From contig JAKAUP010000003.1 in assembly GCA_021817565.1 (NCBI GenBank), positions 1 through 64,000 on the forward strand: a stretch of 64,000 nt of DNA, read 5' to 3'. The notes beneath the pieces are model-generated. The model saw only the letters and a list, made by a program, of their open reading frames with translations, was not told the DNA's origin and ran no database searches. The stretch comes from Microcaldota archaeon. Its GTDB lineage: Archaea; Micrarchaeota; Micrarchaeia; Micrarchaeales; Micrarchaeaceae. Every line of letters begins with the position of its first letter. Position 1 is the first letter of the stretch. Position numbers and translations under genes: made by a program. Positions 24,305 through 33,682 of the stretch are shown here, in pieces.

Positions 24305-25540
24305 TTGCTTGAAGTGAATAAGGTAAGGAAGGATTTTCCGATACTGGATGTGATGTATGACGGGAAGCGTATCACATACCTCGACAGCGCTGCAACCTCG
24401 CAAAAGCCTGTGCAGGTTATAGACAGGGTAAGCGAATATTATAGGAATTACAACTCGAATATACATAGGGGCATATATAAGATATCTGAAAAGGCGACAG
24501 AGGAGTATATTAGTTCTAAGGAGAAAGCGGCAAAACTCATAAACTCAGGATCATATAGCGAGATAGTCTACACAAAAAATGCTACAGATGCGATAAACCT
24601 GGTTGCTGCTAGCTGGGGCAACAAGAACATAGGGAAGGGGGACCACATCCTCATAACCGAAATGGAGCACCACAGCAATATAGTACCATGGCAGATGCTT
24701 GCGGAAAGGAAAGGTGCGGTGCTGGATTATGTGAGCGTGGATAAATCAACGTATACGCTTGATGAGCAAAGCTTGGAAATGGGTCTGGAGAACAACCCGA
24801 AGATCTTCGCTTTCACACATACCTCCAATGTGCTCGGAACTATAAATGACGCGAAAAGGCTGACAAAAATGGCGCACAAGGCCGGCGCGGCAGTGCTTTT
24901 GGACGGAGCCCAGTCCGTGCCCCATATGAAAGTTGATGTAAATGAGATTGGCGCAGATTTCATCGCATTCTCCAGCCATAAGATGCTTGGGCCGGCTGGG
25001 ATAGGAGTACTCAGGGCAGGGAGGGATGTGCTGGAGAAAATGGATCCATTGATAACAGGAGGGGATATGATACTCTCTGTTGAGAAGCATAAGAGCACTT
25101 GGAACAGCCTTCCATGGAAATTTGAGGCCGGAACTCCGAATGTGGAAGGGGGCATAGGATTCGGCGCTGCAATAGACTATCTGAATATGATCGGATTGGA
25201 TGATATTAGAAGGCACGAAATTGAACTTACAAAATACGCTATTGAGTCGTTAGAAGGCGAAAAAGGGTTACACATTTATGGTCCGGATAGGCTTGACATA
25301 AAAGGAGGGATTGTGTCCTTCTCAATAGATAGAGCACACCCGCACGACATTGCGACGATATTTGACAGCTTTGGGATAGCGATAAGGGCAGGGCATCATT
25401 GTGCAATGCCGTTGGTCAAATCAGTACTTGAATTGCCTGCGGTTGCGCGCATGAGCTTTTACTTGTACAATGATGAGGAAGAGGTTGATCAGGCAGTACA
25501 GGCAATAAAGAAGGTTAAAGAGATATTCCATGTTGGGTAA
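24305..25540 (+). CDS. sufS: Cysteine desulfurase SufS
   Basis: This PLP enzyme takes sulfur from cysteine as a persulfide. It has 411 aa. MEHHSNIVPWQ, the PLP lysine in FSSHKMLGPAG, and the catalytic Cys in AGHHCAMPLV place it in the SufS class II group. Start is TTG after a GGTGAGAAG site that overlaps the sufC stop. SufU, encoded next, is its usual sulfur acceptor. Confidence 0.96.
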   Translation: MLEVNKVRKDFPILDVMYDGKRITYLDSAATSQKPVQVIDRVSEYYRNYNSNIHRGIYKISEKATEEYISSKEKAAKLINSGSYSEIVYTKNATDAINLVAASWGNKNIGKGDHILITEMEHHSNIVPWQMLAERKGAVLDYVSVDKSTYTLDEQSLEMGLENNPKIFAFTHTSNVLGTINDAKRLTKMAHKAGAAVLLDGAQSVPHMKVDVNEIGADFIAFSSHKMLGPAGIGVLRAGRDVLEKMDPLITGGDMILSVEKHKSTWNSLPWKFEAGTPNVEGGIGFGAAIDYLNMIGLDDIRRHEIELTKYAIESLEGEKGLHIYGPDRLDIKGGIVSFSIDRAHPHDIATIFDSFGIAIRAGHHCAMPLVKSVLELPAVARMSFYLYNDEEEVDQAVQAIKKVKEIFHVG

Positions 25541-25545
25541 TATGT

Positions 25546-25950
25546 ATGGCATTGGACATATACGCAGAAGAGATGATATCACATTACGAGCATCCGCATA
25601 ATAAGGGGAAATTGGAAAAACCGGACATAATGCTGCATGAGAACAACCCGGTGTGCGGGGACGAGATGACAGTATACTGCAGGATAGAGAACGGAATCCT
25701 GAAGGAAGTCTCTTTCGATGGCGAGGGTTGCGCCATAAGCGTGGGCACCGCCAGCATGCTCACTGATTTTGCAAAAGGCAAGAGCTTGGAAGAAATAGAG
25801 AGAATGGACTTTAATACAATAAAGGAACTAATAGGTATAGACCCTGGACCTGCAAGAGTAAAGTGTGCGACGCTTGCTTTGAAGACGCTGAAAGGATGCG
25901 CATTTCTATATCAGCACAAGGATATAGATATAGCCACAAAAGAGCTTTGA
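25546..25950 (+). CDS. sufU: Fe-S scaffold / sulfur acceptor SufU
   Basis: This 134-aa protein of the IscU/SufU family has the metal-binding residues C37 with D39 (VCGDEM), C62 (GEGCAIS) and C107 (VKCATLAL). The spacing between the second and third Cys carries the insertion typical of SufU rather than IscU. It is the last gene of the suf operon. A stem-loop (26025-26055) follows downstream. Confidence 0.93.
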   Translation: MALDIYAEEMISHYEHPHNKGKLEKPDIMLHENNPVCGDEMTVYCRIENGILKEVSFDGEGCAISVGTASMLTDFAKGKSLEEIERMDFNTIKELIGIDPGPARVKCATLALKTLKGCAFLYQHKDIDIATKEL

Positions 25951-26024
25951 CTTTTTGGGGATCGCTGCAATTTGATACAAGTTTCAGCGTAAGCCGTATA
26001 CGAAGGTTTAGACTTTGTGGAAAT

Positions 26025-26055
26025 AATCCTCTATTAATTCTACAGGATAGAGATT
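26025..26055 (+). other. Imperfect stem-loop after the suf operon
   Basis: The arms AATCCTCTAT and ATAGAGATT (one bulged C) enclose 12 nt. It marks the boundary between the suf operon and the AT-rich island. It may terminate the suf transcript or be a relic of the island edge; there is no T tract. Confidence 0.3.
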
Positions 26056-26067
26056 AAACCCTACAAA

Positions 26068-26664
26068 TTAGAATGGTGCACTTTTCATTCTATCTTTTAC
26101 GCTATCGCAGATTTGTGGATAACGAGCTTCTAAAAATAGAACTGCTTCCTTACTATCAAGAATAAGAAATGGTATGTTCTTATCTGTAAATTTCTTGCCT
26201 AATGTGGCTTGATAGAATTTTAATACTTTCTTAACCAGATTATTTTTTGCAGAAGGATTTACTATAAGTACAGGTTCATATTCTACAGGTGATGTAGAAA
26301 AAAGTTTGTCTGCTATCGCAATTACTCCTTCATCAAGATTTAAAGAATTTATCGCGACATCGTTTACATAGAATATCAGGCCGCTCATAATCTCTAAAAA
26401 CTTGATAGCACCGGCAGTTTTAAGGCTACTTTTAAATTTCTCCCCAAATTCATCAAGAACCCTCTTGGATGTTATGGCTTGATATTCAGATTCTGGGATC
26501 TCAGAACCAACTTCTATAATGTATCTAGCTATGAATCTTGTGTGCTTTAGTCCTTCATAGTTTTCCATGCTATAATTAGGATAGTATCGGAAGGCGTCAT
26601 GAAAAAAAGTATGATGTAAAACCAAAATTGATTTTCTAGGGGGTTTTATATTACCGTCTACCAT
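26068..26664 (-). CDS. Unknown island protein, second gene of a small operon
   Basis: The protein is soluble with 198 aa and no family I recognise. A short N-terminal strand ILVLHHTFF is followed by helices, and the C-terminal half has NLDEGVIAIADKL, then the strands VLIVNP and IPFLILDS. The strand-helix rhythm faintly recalls PIN-domain toxins, but the conserved acidic residues are not convincing. It follows a 77-aa gene by 37 nt, the arrangement of a toxin-antitoxin pair. Base composition is visibly richer in A+T than the suf genes. Confidence 0.6.
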   Translation of the reverse strand: MVDGNIKPPRKSILVLHHTFFHDAFRYYPNYSMENYEGLKHTRFIARYIIEVGSEIPESEYQAITSKRVLDEFGEKFKSSLKTAGAIKFLEIMSGLIFYVNDVAINSLNLDEGVIAIADKLFSTSPVEYEPVLIVNPSAKNNLVKKVLKFYQATLGKKFTDKNIPFLILDSKEAVLFLEARYPQICDSVKDRMKSAPF

Positions 26665-26701
26665 AATAATTACCTAACGAATCTGATATGAGTATCAGTT
26701 A

Positions 26702-26935
26702 TTACTTTCTTTTACCCATATCAAAAAGGAATTTAAGGGGATCTCCTTCTATTTTTTCTATTTCGTAGGTTGGTAGAGAACCAATTTTAGTTGTAACTAC
26801 AACCAAGTCGTTCTCCTGAATATCTTTATATTTTCTTTGAGCTTCCTCTTTAGCTCTGCCATTCAAGCTCCTAAACTTTCTAATCCTAATTCCAGAATTA
26901 GAAGTACCGTTCCTCATTATATCACACACTCGCAC
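26702..26935 (-). CDS. Small unknown island protein (possible antitoxin)
   Basis: The protein has up to 77 aa, or 71 from the second ATG at 26917, which better fits a TATA-like AATATATATAG at about 26946-26956. It is basic in the first half (RIRKFRSLNGRAKEEAQRKY) with a beta-prone ENDLVVVTTKIGSLPTYEI stretch. It resembles no family I know. Its size and place directly before the 198-aa gene would suit an antitoxin or a small regulator. Confidence 0.5.
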   Translation of the reverse strand: MRVCDIMRNGTSNSGIRIRKFRSLNGRAKEEAQRKYKDIQENDLVVVTTKIGSLPTYEIEKIEGDPLKFLFDMGKRK

Positions 26936-27017
26936 TTTTGTACTTTAATATATATAGCATTATCTTAAATATTTATGTTTTTCGTTTGTTTTGGCTTTGT
27001 CTATAAAATATCTGAAA

Positions 27018-27080
27018 AGTACTCTTCTTGGACAAAAAGGCTCTACTTTTCGGACAAATTTTTTACTTCTTAGACAATTT
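27018..27080 (+). repeat. Three iteron-like direct repeats upstream of the 343-aa gene
   Basis: Copies of a 16-bp element close to TACTTYTYRGACAAWT occur with GACAA cores at about 27031, 27053 and 27073. They lie 20-22 bp apart, on the same face of the helix two turns apart. They sit in the AT-rich gap just before the 343-aa gene and could bind a regulator or initiator. Confidence 0.5.
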
Positions 27081-27108
27081 CTAACAAGTTAAACAAAAGT
27101 GATAGTTA

Positions 27109-28140
27109 ATGGACAACAATAGTACTTTTTGGTTAGGTTATAAGATAAAGGGTAATTTTGTAAAAGAGCAAATAACCTATTTAATTGATAGAAAGCTTTT
27201 TAATCATGCAAATATAAGTGGTAGATATATGATTGAAAATAAATTTTACTACTATAGAATGTGGTGTAAAATTCATGGGAAGTATAAGATCTCTCTCCCA
27301 GATTTAGCAGATAAACAAAACTGGGAGGAGGATACAAAAAAATATAAGATAGAGCATGAAGATGGAACTTTAGATGAGATAGCCATAGAAAAAACCAACG
27401 AGGGATATTTTGGTAGAATATACAGAACTAAGCCGAAATATCAGCATTATGGTAAAAACAAGGGCGATAGTAAAATTGTAGATCTTAATACAAATGTAGA
27501 GTTAGTTGGGGAAAAGGGAAAAGACATAACATATTTCGCCTTTTTACCGTACAATACAAATGATTTACTATTTCTAACAGAAGTCCATTCTGGGAATAGA
27601 GGTATGACAATAATTAAAGAATTCTTCAAAAATTTAGTACCACAAGATACACACGAGATAAAATCAGAACCTCTTAAAACAAGAAAACTTTTAGATTTGA
27701 TGAAATATGCCCCTAAAGAACTTAAGAAAATTATAATTACATTTAAACGCGAACCTATTACACCAGCTGGGGTAAAATTACCAGTTGAAGAGATCATGAA
27801 AAGATTAAAAATCGAAGAAGATTACCAAATAATAATCGGTGCAAAGATAAGGGTTCAAAAAAAGAACAAGAGGGTCCTTTCTACGTTAGATAATGCGTTT
27901 AGCACTATTTTTGGAAAAAGTCTAAGTAAAGCAATTGATGAAGGAATTGATTTTCCAGAGATATTGTCAAGCGTAGATGTCGCATTTAATGATCAAAATA
28001 GCAAGACCTGGGACATCTTAAAAGACTATGAAAGAGAGATGATTCGGTTACAAAAAGGTAATCTAAATGATACTGAGATTAAAAAGGAATTATTCGCTAA
28101 ATTAAAAACAAAATTAAAAGAAGTGAAAGAAAATGGATAG
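27109..28140 (+). CDS. Unknown island protein paired with a membrane protein
   Basis: The protein is soluble with 343 aa, rich in Lys, Asn and Ile. I recognise no family. The N-terminal half is beta-rich with several aromatic strands; the middle has FAFLPYNTNDLLFLTEVHSG; the C-terminal third is charged and helical. It overlaps the following four-helix membrane protein by 8 nt, so the two are translationally coupled. A cytoplasmic sensor coupled to a small membrane protein is a common design in anti-phage modules, but this is only an analogy. The A+T-rich composition fits horizontal acquisition. Confidence 0.65.
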   Translation: MDNNSTFWLGYKIKGNFVKEQITYLIDRKLFNHANISGRYMIENKFYYYRMWCKIHGKYKISLPDLADKQNWEEDTKKYKIEHEDGTLDEIAIEKTNEGYFGRIYRTKPKYQHYGKNKGDSKIVDLNTNVELVGEKGKDITYFAFLPYNTNDLLFLTEVHSGNRGMTIIKEFFKNLVPQDTHEIKSEPLKTRKLLDLMKYAPKELKKIIITFKREPITPAGVKLPVEEIMKRLKIEEDYQIIIGAKIRVQKKNKRVLSTLDNAFSTIFGKSLSKAIDEGIDFPEILSSVDVAFNDQNSKTWDILKDYEREMIRLQKGNLNDTEIKKELFAKLKTKLKEVKENG

Positions 28141-28606
28141 TCGCTCTGTTATAGCAGATTTAATATACTCGCTTGTAATACTTCTTATATATTTCCTAGT
28201 AATGTTTTATGTATTCGGAAATCCACAACCATTCTTATATTTGCAAAACAATACGATAATCTCTTCAATAATTATAATTATCACGTCAATATTAGGGGTT
28301 ATTGCAGTTATCGCAACTTTGTTTTCTGTTTTTGAAAATGCATTCAAAGAGAGTCGGACAATTAAAACACTAAAAGAACTAAACGGGTTTATTCAAATTT
28401 TTAAGAGATATAGTGATTCAATTTTCGTGATGTTTTTTGCTATAATAATAATAATTTTAGTTTGGTTTATCTCAGATAATGTAATATACCTAACACCATA
28501 TTTATTGCCAGTGATGGCTTTTGCTATAATAATCTCATTTATTAGAATCTACCGATGCTTTAAAATATTTAAGTTATTGACTGATGCTATATCTTCAGGA
28601 AAATAG
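28133..28606 (+). CDS. Small four-TM membrane protein of the island module
   Basis: The protein has 157 aa. Four transmembrane helices are arranged as two hairpins (LIYSLVILLIYFLVMFYVF and ISSIIIIITSILGVIAVIATLF, then SIFVMFFAIIIIILVWFIS and YLLPVMAFAIIISFI). A short basic loop of about 35 residues lies between them. There is no enzymatic motif. It overlaps the upstream 343-aa gene by 8 nt. The last four codons lie inside a transposase remnant on the other strand, so the natural C-terminus may have been altered by that insertion. Confidence 0.6.
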   Translation: MDSRSVIADLIYSLVILLIYFLVMFYVFGNPQPFLYLQNNTIISSIIIIITSILGVIAVIATLFSVFENAFKESRTIKTLKELNGFIQIFKRYSDSIFVMFFAIIIIILVWFISDNVIYLTPYLLPVMAFAIIISFIRIYRCFKIFKLLTDAISSGK

Positions 28607-29023
28607 CACCTTTTGGCTTTCATTATTTGCTATTATTATATTATGGCACAGAACCTTTAGCAATAGCCCATTAATCTGTGCCCTCTCTGTCTTGCTCCTT
28701 ATTAAATCCCCAAACTTAGCCTTCATCATAAAGAAAGTCGTCTCAACATTAGGCCTTGGATAATAATGCTGAAGGAACTCATCCTGCTTTAGCCAGTAAT
28801 ATCAAAACATACTGCGCCATAACCTTTCCCCATTACCATTGCTCCTGCTGGATGTTCCTTTTGTATTGCCCTTGAATTTGATATATGCCTGTCTCCCAAT
28901 CTCGTGCACGGGGTTGTAGTTATCTACAGAGGAATACACTTTATCAGCAAAGACCTCATTTATAATGAAACCGGCATCAAAGGTCACATTTACAAGAGGT
29001 ATAAATTGAGGGCTATCTACGTA
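28595..29023 (-). pseudogene. Truncated, inactivated DDE transposase (IS remnant)
   Basis: One frame reads YVDSPQFIPLVNVTFDAGF, ADKVYSSVDNY, YIKFKGNTKG, then, after an in-frame TGA near 28800, YYPRPNVETTFFMMKAKFGD and LLLKVLCHNIIIA. This is the C-terminal half of an IS4/IS5-type DDE transposase, with one catalytic Asp region and the terminal Glu visible. The N-terminal half is missing (stop at 29024-29026). No terminal inverted repeats were found. Confidence 0.8.
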
Positions 29024-29243
29024 TCATTCTGAATCAGATGCATATAATTTGATTGAGAAAAAAGTTAAAGAATATACTAGTGAGTGTAAATTAAGTATGT
29101 AAAATGAGTACAAAGCCTCACAAAAGAATATTGCCATATTGGTAGAAGGAAAGCAGTATACACAATTTCCGATAAAAATCTGTAATGAATGCGGAAATGC
29201 AGAAACTTATGGTGGAATTACCGATTATAAAAAGGACTACTAA
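29010..29243 (+). pseudogene. Broken ORF fragment, unknown
   Basis: One plus-strand frame stays coding-like for about 78 codons but is interrupted by TAA at 29100-29102. The downstream half reads ILVEGKQYTQFPIKICNECG, with a single CxxC. No start codon is evident, and the family is unknown. It overlaps the start of the transposase remnant and is probably debris from past insertions. From 29244 to about 29398 nothing is recognisable. Confidence 0.35.
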
Positions 29244-29461
29244 GGATAAAGGAGAATCTCCGAAATAATCAATTAATCTCGAATCCAGAAAAGTTAATCA
29301 CTTACTCGGAAAAAACAAATAAACAGTGGGACACCAAATAAAGATCGTTTTGAAAATCTCATTAAAAATAAAATTCCAATAGCCAAATGACTTTATAGAC
29401 AAAGCCGTTTTATTTTGATAGCAGCAATAACCTCATTAACGCGAAGAGCATTACATCGCGC

Positions 29462-29701
29462 GTGTTAATAAAATATTCAGAAAGGATGGATAGGCTTTCG
29501 CCGAAGGCAAAATTGATACGCGGCATAAGGCTAAGGTATCTTGGTTATGTGGTATCGGAACAGAGGATAGAATCAAACCCCGTAAATATCGAGATGCTTG
29601 AAGGCAGAAATTACTGCATAGAGCTCGTGGATGAAAAATCTAAGAGCCTGAAAAGCTATGATGTGATCGGGGCAGAGAGCTTGGAGATAGAGATATCATA
29701 G
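29462..29701 (+). CDS. Small conserved-looking hypothetical protein at the island edge
   Basis: The protein has 79 aa from GTG; an ATG at 29486 would give 71 aa. It is basic at the start (RMDRLSPKAKLIRGIRLRYL) and acidic at the end. The frame is open back to a stop at 29396-29398 and reads FDSSNNLINAKSITSR with no usual start codon. The true start may therefore be non-canonical, or the 5' end may have been lost when the adjacent island formed. Codon use resembles the core genes, not the island. It converges with dnaJ with no gap. Confidence 0.55.
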   Translation: MLIKYSERMDRLSPKAKLIRGIRLRYLGYVVSEQRIESNPVNIEMLEGRNYCIELVDEKSKSLKSYDVIGAESLEIEIS

Positions 29702-30811
29702 TTATTTCCAAAAGCCTTTTCTTTTTTCCCTTGAGCCTGTATCAAGCTCCTTGAACTTCCTTATCAGTTCTTCCTGCTCTTTATTCAGCCTTGAAGGTAT
29801 CTCGACCTCCAGTTCGATTATAAGGTCGCCGTATCCCGACCTGTTGAAATGCGGCATACCGTTTCCTCTTATCACTGTTTCTGTATTCGGCGCTGTTCCT
29901 GGTGCTATCAAAAGGTCCTTGCTTCCGCCATCCGGCGTTTTTATTTTAGTCTCTCCGCCCAGTATTGCAGTGTAGAATGGTATCGACAGCTTGTACCTTA
30001 GATTATCTCCCTCTATTTTGAAGTTCGTATTGTTCCTTATCTTTATCCTTATCTCTACGTTTCCGCTCCCATCCGATCCGTAATCCCCCATTCCCCTTAC
30101 GATAAGGTTCATCCCTTCCTTTACTCCTTTTGGTATCTTTACGTCTATCGAATCGTTCTTCTGCATTCTTCCGCTCCCGTGGCATGATGTGCACATCTTC
30201 TCTGCAAACTCGCCTCCGCCTCCGCACTTGTCGCATGTTGATACTGTTTGTATCACTCCGAATGGGGTTCTCCGTGTAGTTCTGAATTGTCCACCGCCTC
30301 CGCACTTGTCGCACTTCCTCACCCTGCTTCCAGGCTCTATCCCAGAGCCACTGCACTTTGTGCACCTTACCATGTGCTTAACATCAATCCTCTTTGTCGC
30401 ACCGCCGTATACCTCTTGCATATCTATCTCGAGGTCGTATGATATACTCTCCCCGTAGTCTCCGCGTCTTCCGCCGAAAAGGTTCTCGAATATGCTTCCG
30501 CCGAAGCCTGTCGCCCCCATATCGAAGCCCATATTCCTGAATATGTCCTGGATATCAAAGCCCCTGAATATGTCCTCTTGGGTAAATCTCTGATTGAATT
30601 GCTCCGGGCCATAAGTGTCGTACTGCTTCCGCTTTCCAGAGTCGCTCAGAACCGCATACGCCTCGTTTATCTCCTTGAATTTCTGTTCTGCTTCGGGGTT
30701 TTTGTTCCGGTCTGGGTGGTACTCTAGTGCAAGTTTTCTGTAAGCCTTCTTTATCTCCTCCTGCGTTGCGCTCTTGCTTACGCCAAGCACTTCATAATAG
30801 TCCTTTCCCAT
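29702..30811 (-). CDS. dnaJ: Chaperone DnaJ
   Basis: This is a type I Hsp40 of 369 aa. J-domain residues 1-68 have the HPD motif (LEYHPDRNK), then a Gly/Phe region with [11 protein letters not shown]. The zinc domain has four repeats ([16 protein letters not shown] twice, CTSCHGSG), followed by the client-binding beta domains. It stimulates the DnaK ATPase. It is the last gene of the HTH-grpE-dnaK-dnaJ operon, 7 nt after dnaK. The operon was probably gained from bacteria in an ancestor, as in many mesophilic archaea. Confidence 0.97.
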   Translation of the reverse strand: MGKDYYEVLGVSKSATQEEIKKAYRKLALEYHPDRNKNPEAEQKFKEINEAYAVLSDSGKRKQYDTYGPEQFNQRFTQEDIFRGFDIQDIFRNMGFDMGATGFGGSIFENLFGGRRGDYGESISYDLEIDMQEVYGGATKRIDVKHMVRCTKCSGSGIEPGSRVRKCDKCGGGGQFRTTRRTPFGVIQTVSTCDKCGGGGEFAEKMCTSCHGSGRMQKNDSIDVKIPKGVKEGMNLIVRGMGDYGSDGSGNVEIRIKIRNNTNFKIEGDNLRYKLSIPFYTAILGGETKIKTPDGGSKDLLIAPGTAPNTETVIRGNGMPHFNRSGYGDLIIELEVEIPSRLNKEQEELIRKFKELDTGSREKRKGFWK

Positions 30812-30818
30812 TCAATCA

Positions 30819-32663
30819 TTATTTGCTGTTTACCTTAAAGTCCGCATCAGCGCTGTTTCCGTCACTTCCGTAACCTTGTCCATCTCCATGTTGCGCTTCT
30901 GAAGGCTGCTGCTGGCCTTCGCCAGAGCCATACATTTTCGAACCCAGCTGTGTAAGAAGCTCCTTGAGTTCCTCGCTCCTTGACTTGATCAAATTCATTT
31001 CCTCCTTCTTTATAGCTTCCTCCAACTCTTCCTTCTTCTTTATTACGTCAGCCTTGTCGCTCTCCTTTATCTTGTCCTTGAACTCGTCAAGGGTGCGCTC
31101 TGCCGTGTATATCATTGACTCGGCGTTGTTTTTTATTTCTATCTTCTCCCTTGTCTTCTTGTCCTCCTGCTCGAAGTTCTTCGCATTGTTGATCATGCGT
31201 TCTATCTCTTCGCTGCTCATCTTGTGAGGCGCTATTATGTCCATGCTTTGGCTCTTTCCGGTCTTCTTGTCTTTTGCAGTTACGTGAAGTATACCGTTGG
31301 CATCTATATCGAATACAACCTCTATCTGAGGTACCCCACGCTTCTCAGGAGGTATTCCTGTGAGCGAGAAGCTTCCAAGGTCTATGTTATCCCTGGCAAG
31401 CGGTCTCTCTCCCTGGACTATGCGTATGTCTACGCTTGACTGTAGGTCTGCGGCCGTTGTGAATATCTGCGATTTCTTCGCTGGTATTGTGGTATTCTTC
31501 TCTATTATGGGTGTTGCTACGCCACCCAGCGTTTCTATGCTCAATGTAAGCGGTGTTACGTCAAGCAGCAGTATGTCTTTTACCTCTCCGCTTATTATTC
31601 CCGCTTGTATTGCAGCTCCGAGTGCGACTGCCTCCATAGGATCAACGCCCCGTTCTATCTTCTTTCCCAGCAGCTGCTCCACATACTGCTGTACAACGGG
31701 CATCCTTGTAGGCCCGCCTATCATTATTATCTTGTCTATGCTTTCAGGTTCAAGCTTTGCGTCAGCCAGCGCCTGTTTTATCGGTCCTACAGACCTCTTT
31801 ACAAGAGGCATGACAAGGCTGTCGAGCTTTGCCCTTGTCAGTGTGTGAGTGAAATGTACTGGCTCGCCGCCTTTCTGGGCTATGAATGGAAGGTTTATCT
31901 CTGTTGTCATCACAGTTGAGAGCTCAATCTTTGCCTTCTCTGCTGCCTCTCTCATCCTCTGCATTGCTTGCCTGTCGTTTCTTATGTCTATGTTTGACCC
32001 GTTTTTCAGCTCCTCCAAAAGGTAATCTGTTATGACCGTGTCCATATCAGTACCTCCAAGCTGTGTGTCTCCGCTTGTTGCCTTGACTTCAAATACACCG
32101 CTTCCGAACTCCATGATTGTTACGTCCAGCGTTCCTCCTCCAAAGTCGTATACAAGTATCTTCATCTCCTTGTCTGACTTGTCAAGACCGTAGGCAAGGC
32201 AAGCTGCTGTGGGCTCGTTTACAAGCCTGACAACCTCCAGGCCAGCTATTTCCCCCGCATCTTTCGTGGCCTGCCTCTGGTTGTCATTGAAGTATGCCGG
32301 CACCGTTATAACAGCCTTCTTTACCTCCTCCCCTAAAAACATTTCCGTATCCTTCTTTATTTTTTGGAGAAGCAGCGCGGACAGTTCCTGCGGCTTATAG
32401 TGCTTTCCGAATATCTCGTAATCCTTATCCGAACCCATTGCCCTCTTAAATGCAAAAGAGGTTCCCATAGGGTTTGCGACAGCCTGCCTCTTTGCGGGTT
32501 CGCCTACCAGTCGTTGCCCGTCCTTTGTGAATGCGACATAACTCGGGAATGCTTTCCCGTATAAGGATGCGCCTTCACTGCTCGGTATTATTACAGGGCG
32601 GCCATTTTCCAATACTGCTGCTGCAGAGTTTGATGTTCCCAGGTCTATTCCTATTATTTTCAT
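30819..32663 (-). CDS. dnaK: Chaperone DnaK (Hsp70)
   Basis: This ATP-driven chaperone has 614 aa from the ATG at 32663 ([13 protein letters not shown]), with GGTGT upstream. The tracked start, eight codons earlier, overlaps the grpE stop. The phosphate loops [13 protein letters not shown] and [14 protein letters not shown], the adenosine motif [11 protein letters not shown], the linker [16 protein letters not shown] and the beta-sandwich follow in order. The C-terminus lacks the bacterial EEVD-like end and is Gln/Gly rich. Confidence 0.97.
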   Translation of the reverse strand: MKIIGIDLGTSNSAAAVLENGRPVIIPSSEGASLYGKAFPSYVAFTKDGQRLVGEPAKRQAVANPMGTSFAFKRAMGSDKDYEIFGKHYKPQELSALLLQKIKKDTEMFLGEEVKKAVITVPAYFNDNQRQATKDAGEIAGLEVVRLVNEPTAACLAYGLDKSDKEMKILVYDFGGGTLDVTIMEFGSGVFEVKATSGDTQLGGTDMDTVITDYLLEELKNGSNIDIRNDRQAMQRMREAAEKAKIELSTVMTTEINLPFIAQKGGEPVHFTHTLTRAKLDSLVMPLVKRSVGPIKQALADAKLEPESIDKIIMIGGPTRMPVVQQYVEQLLGKKIERGVDPMEAVALGAAIQAGIISGEVKDILLLDVTPLTLSIETLGGVATPIIEKNTTIPAKKSQIFTTAADLQSSVDIRIVQGERPLARDNIDLGSFSLTGIPPEKRGVPQIEVVFDIDANGILHVTAKDKKTGKSQSMDIIAPHKMSSEEIERMINNAKNFEQEDKKTREKIEIKNNAESMIYTAERTLDEFKDKIKESDKADVIKKKEELEEAIKKEEMNLIKSRSEELKELLTQLGSKMYGSGEGQQQPSEAQHGDGQGYGSDGNSADADFKVNSK

Positions 32664-32686
32664 TTTTACACCTATTAGATTAAACA

Positions 32687-33211
32687 TTATTCTGATTTTC
32701 CTGATGAGATGATAACTGAGGCGGGTCTGACCATCATCCCTTCAAATATGTACCCTTTCTTTATTACGTCTACAATTGTTCCTGAATCCGCTTCATGTTC
32801 CTTCACCATTACAACCTCGTGACTCATCGGGTCGAAAACGCCATCTGTTTTGATTTCAGATAACCCCGCCCTGCTAAGCGCCTCCTTCATGTTAGCGTAC
32901 ACCATCTCTATGCCCCTGAAGACTGATTGAGTGTCATTATGCGTATTTGCCTGGAGTGCTATTACGGCAAGCTCAAATTCGTCCATTATCGGGAGTATCT
33001 GTCGTATTAGTTCCACTTTCGCCTGTGCCTTGCTTTTTGATATTTCTGTTTGAGTGCGTCTTTTGTAATTCTCGAATTCTGCGGCAATCCTCAGCATCTT
33101 TTCCTTGAGTTCTTCGTATTCCCGTTTTGTGACCACTTCTTCATTCGGACTTTTTTCCTTTACCTCTGTTAGTTCCTCTTTAGTATCCATTTCGTTCTTT
33201 TTCTCTTCCAT
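32687..33211 (-). CDS. grpE: Nucleotide exchange factor GrpE
   Basis: The protein has 174 aa. An acidic N-terminus leads into a long coiled coil (about 25-80, [20 protein letters not shown]) and a C-terminal beta domain with [19 protein letters not shown] and [17 protein letters not shown]. It releases ADP from DnaK. The start codon directly follows the stop of the HTH gene (TAA-ATG). Confidence 0.95.
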   Translation of the reverse strand: MEEKKNEMDTKEELTEVKEKSPNEEVVTKREYEELKEKMLRIAAEFENYKRRTQTEISKSKAQAKVELIRQILPIMDEFELAVIALQANTHNDTQSVFRGIEMVYANMKEALSRAGLSEIKTDGVFDPMSHEVVMVKEHEADSGTIVDVIKKGYIFEGMMVRPASVIISSGKSE

Positions 33212-33652
33212 TTACACACCGTTTTTCTTCAGAAGCGCCTTCGTCTCGGATAGCGAACCTTCTATAAGCCGATCAAGCTCTTTTGCAGTATCTGCTATGC
33301 GCATGAACTCCCTGCTAACATCATAGTTTATCTCTTCCACAACCTTGCTTATGTCATTTGCCCTGAGTTTGTACGTATGTCCTTTCTTTGATATTACTCC
33401 GGCATCCACAAGCCTGTTGAGATGGTAGATGAATGTGCTTCTCGGCATCTTTTGATGGATCTTTAGATCTGATATCGAAAGGCCGCGGTTCTGCCTTGCT
33501 GCATATATGAACCTTACCAGTATCTGTTCCTCTGGACTATCTTCAGGCGCAGAGTTTTCTATTATTCCAAATGTTATGCAAAACCATCTGAGGAGCGCCT
33601 TTGGATCGCCGTAATCCGGCTTTTCTACAGATCTTATTGTTATGTTTTCCAT
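33212..33652 (-). CDS. Winged-helix regulator heading the heat-shock operon
   Basis: The protein has 146 aa with an ArsR/MarR-like winged helix at about 45-105 (FIYAARQNRGLSISDLKIHQ, MPRSTFIYHLNRLVDAGVIS, KKGHTYKLRA) and a C-terminal helix likely for dimerisation. It is the first gene of the operon with grpE, dnaK and dnaJ, so it probably controls them and itself. It is unrelated in sequence to bacterial HrcA. A TATA-like element at 33671-33682 would give a nearly leaderless transcript. Confidence 0.8.
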   Translation of the reverse strand: MENITIRSVEKPDYGDPKALLRWFCITFGIIENSAPEDSPEEQILVRFIYAARQNRGLSISDLKIHQKMPRSTFIYHLNRLVDAGVISKKGHTYKLRANDISKVVEEINYDVSREFMRIADTAKELDRLIEGSLSETKALLKKNGV

Positions 33653-33670
33653 GATATTATTAAGCTTAGA

Positions 33671-33682
33671 AAGATTTAAATA
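33671..33682 (-). promoter_or_regulatory. TATA box of the heat-shock operon
   Basis: On the minus strand AATATTTAAATC is centred about 25 bp before the ATG at 33652, the spacing of a leaderless archaeal promoter. The inverted repeat ATTGT-AATAA-ACAAT (33706-33720) lies about 30 bp further upstream. The rest of the 33653-33939 gap is AT-rich and holds nothing else that I recognise. Confidence 0.5.
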
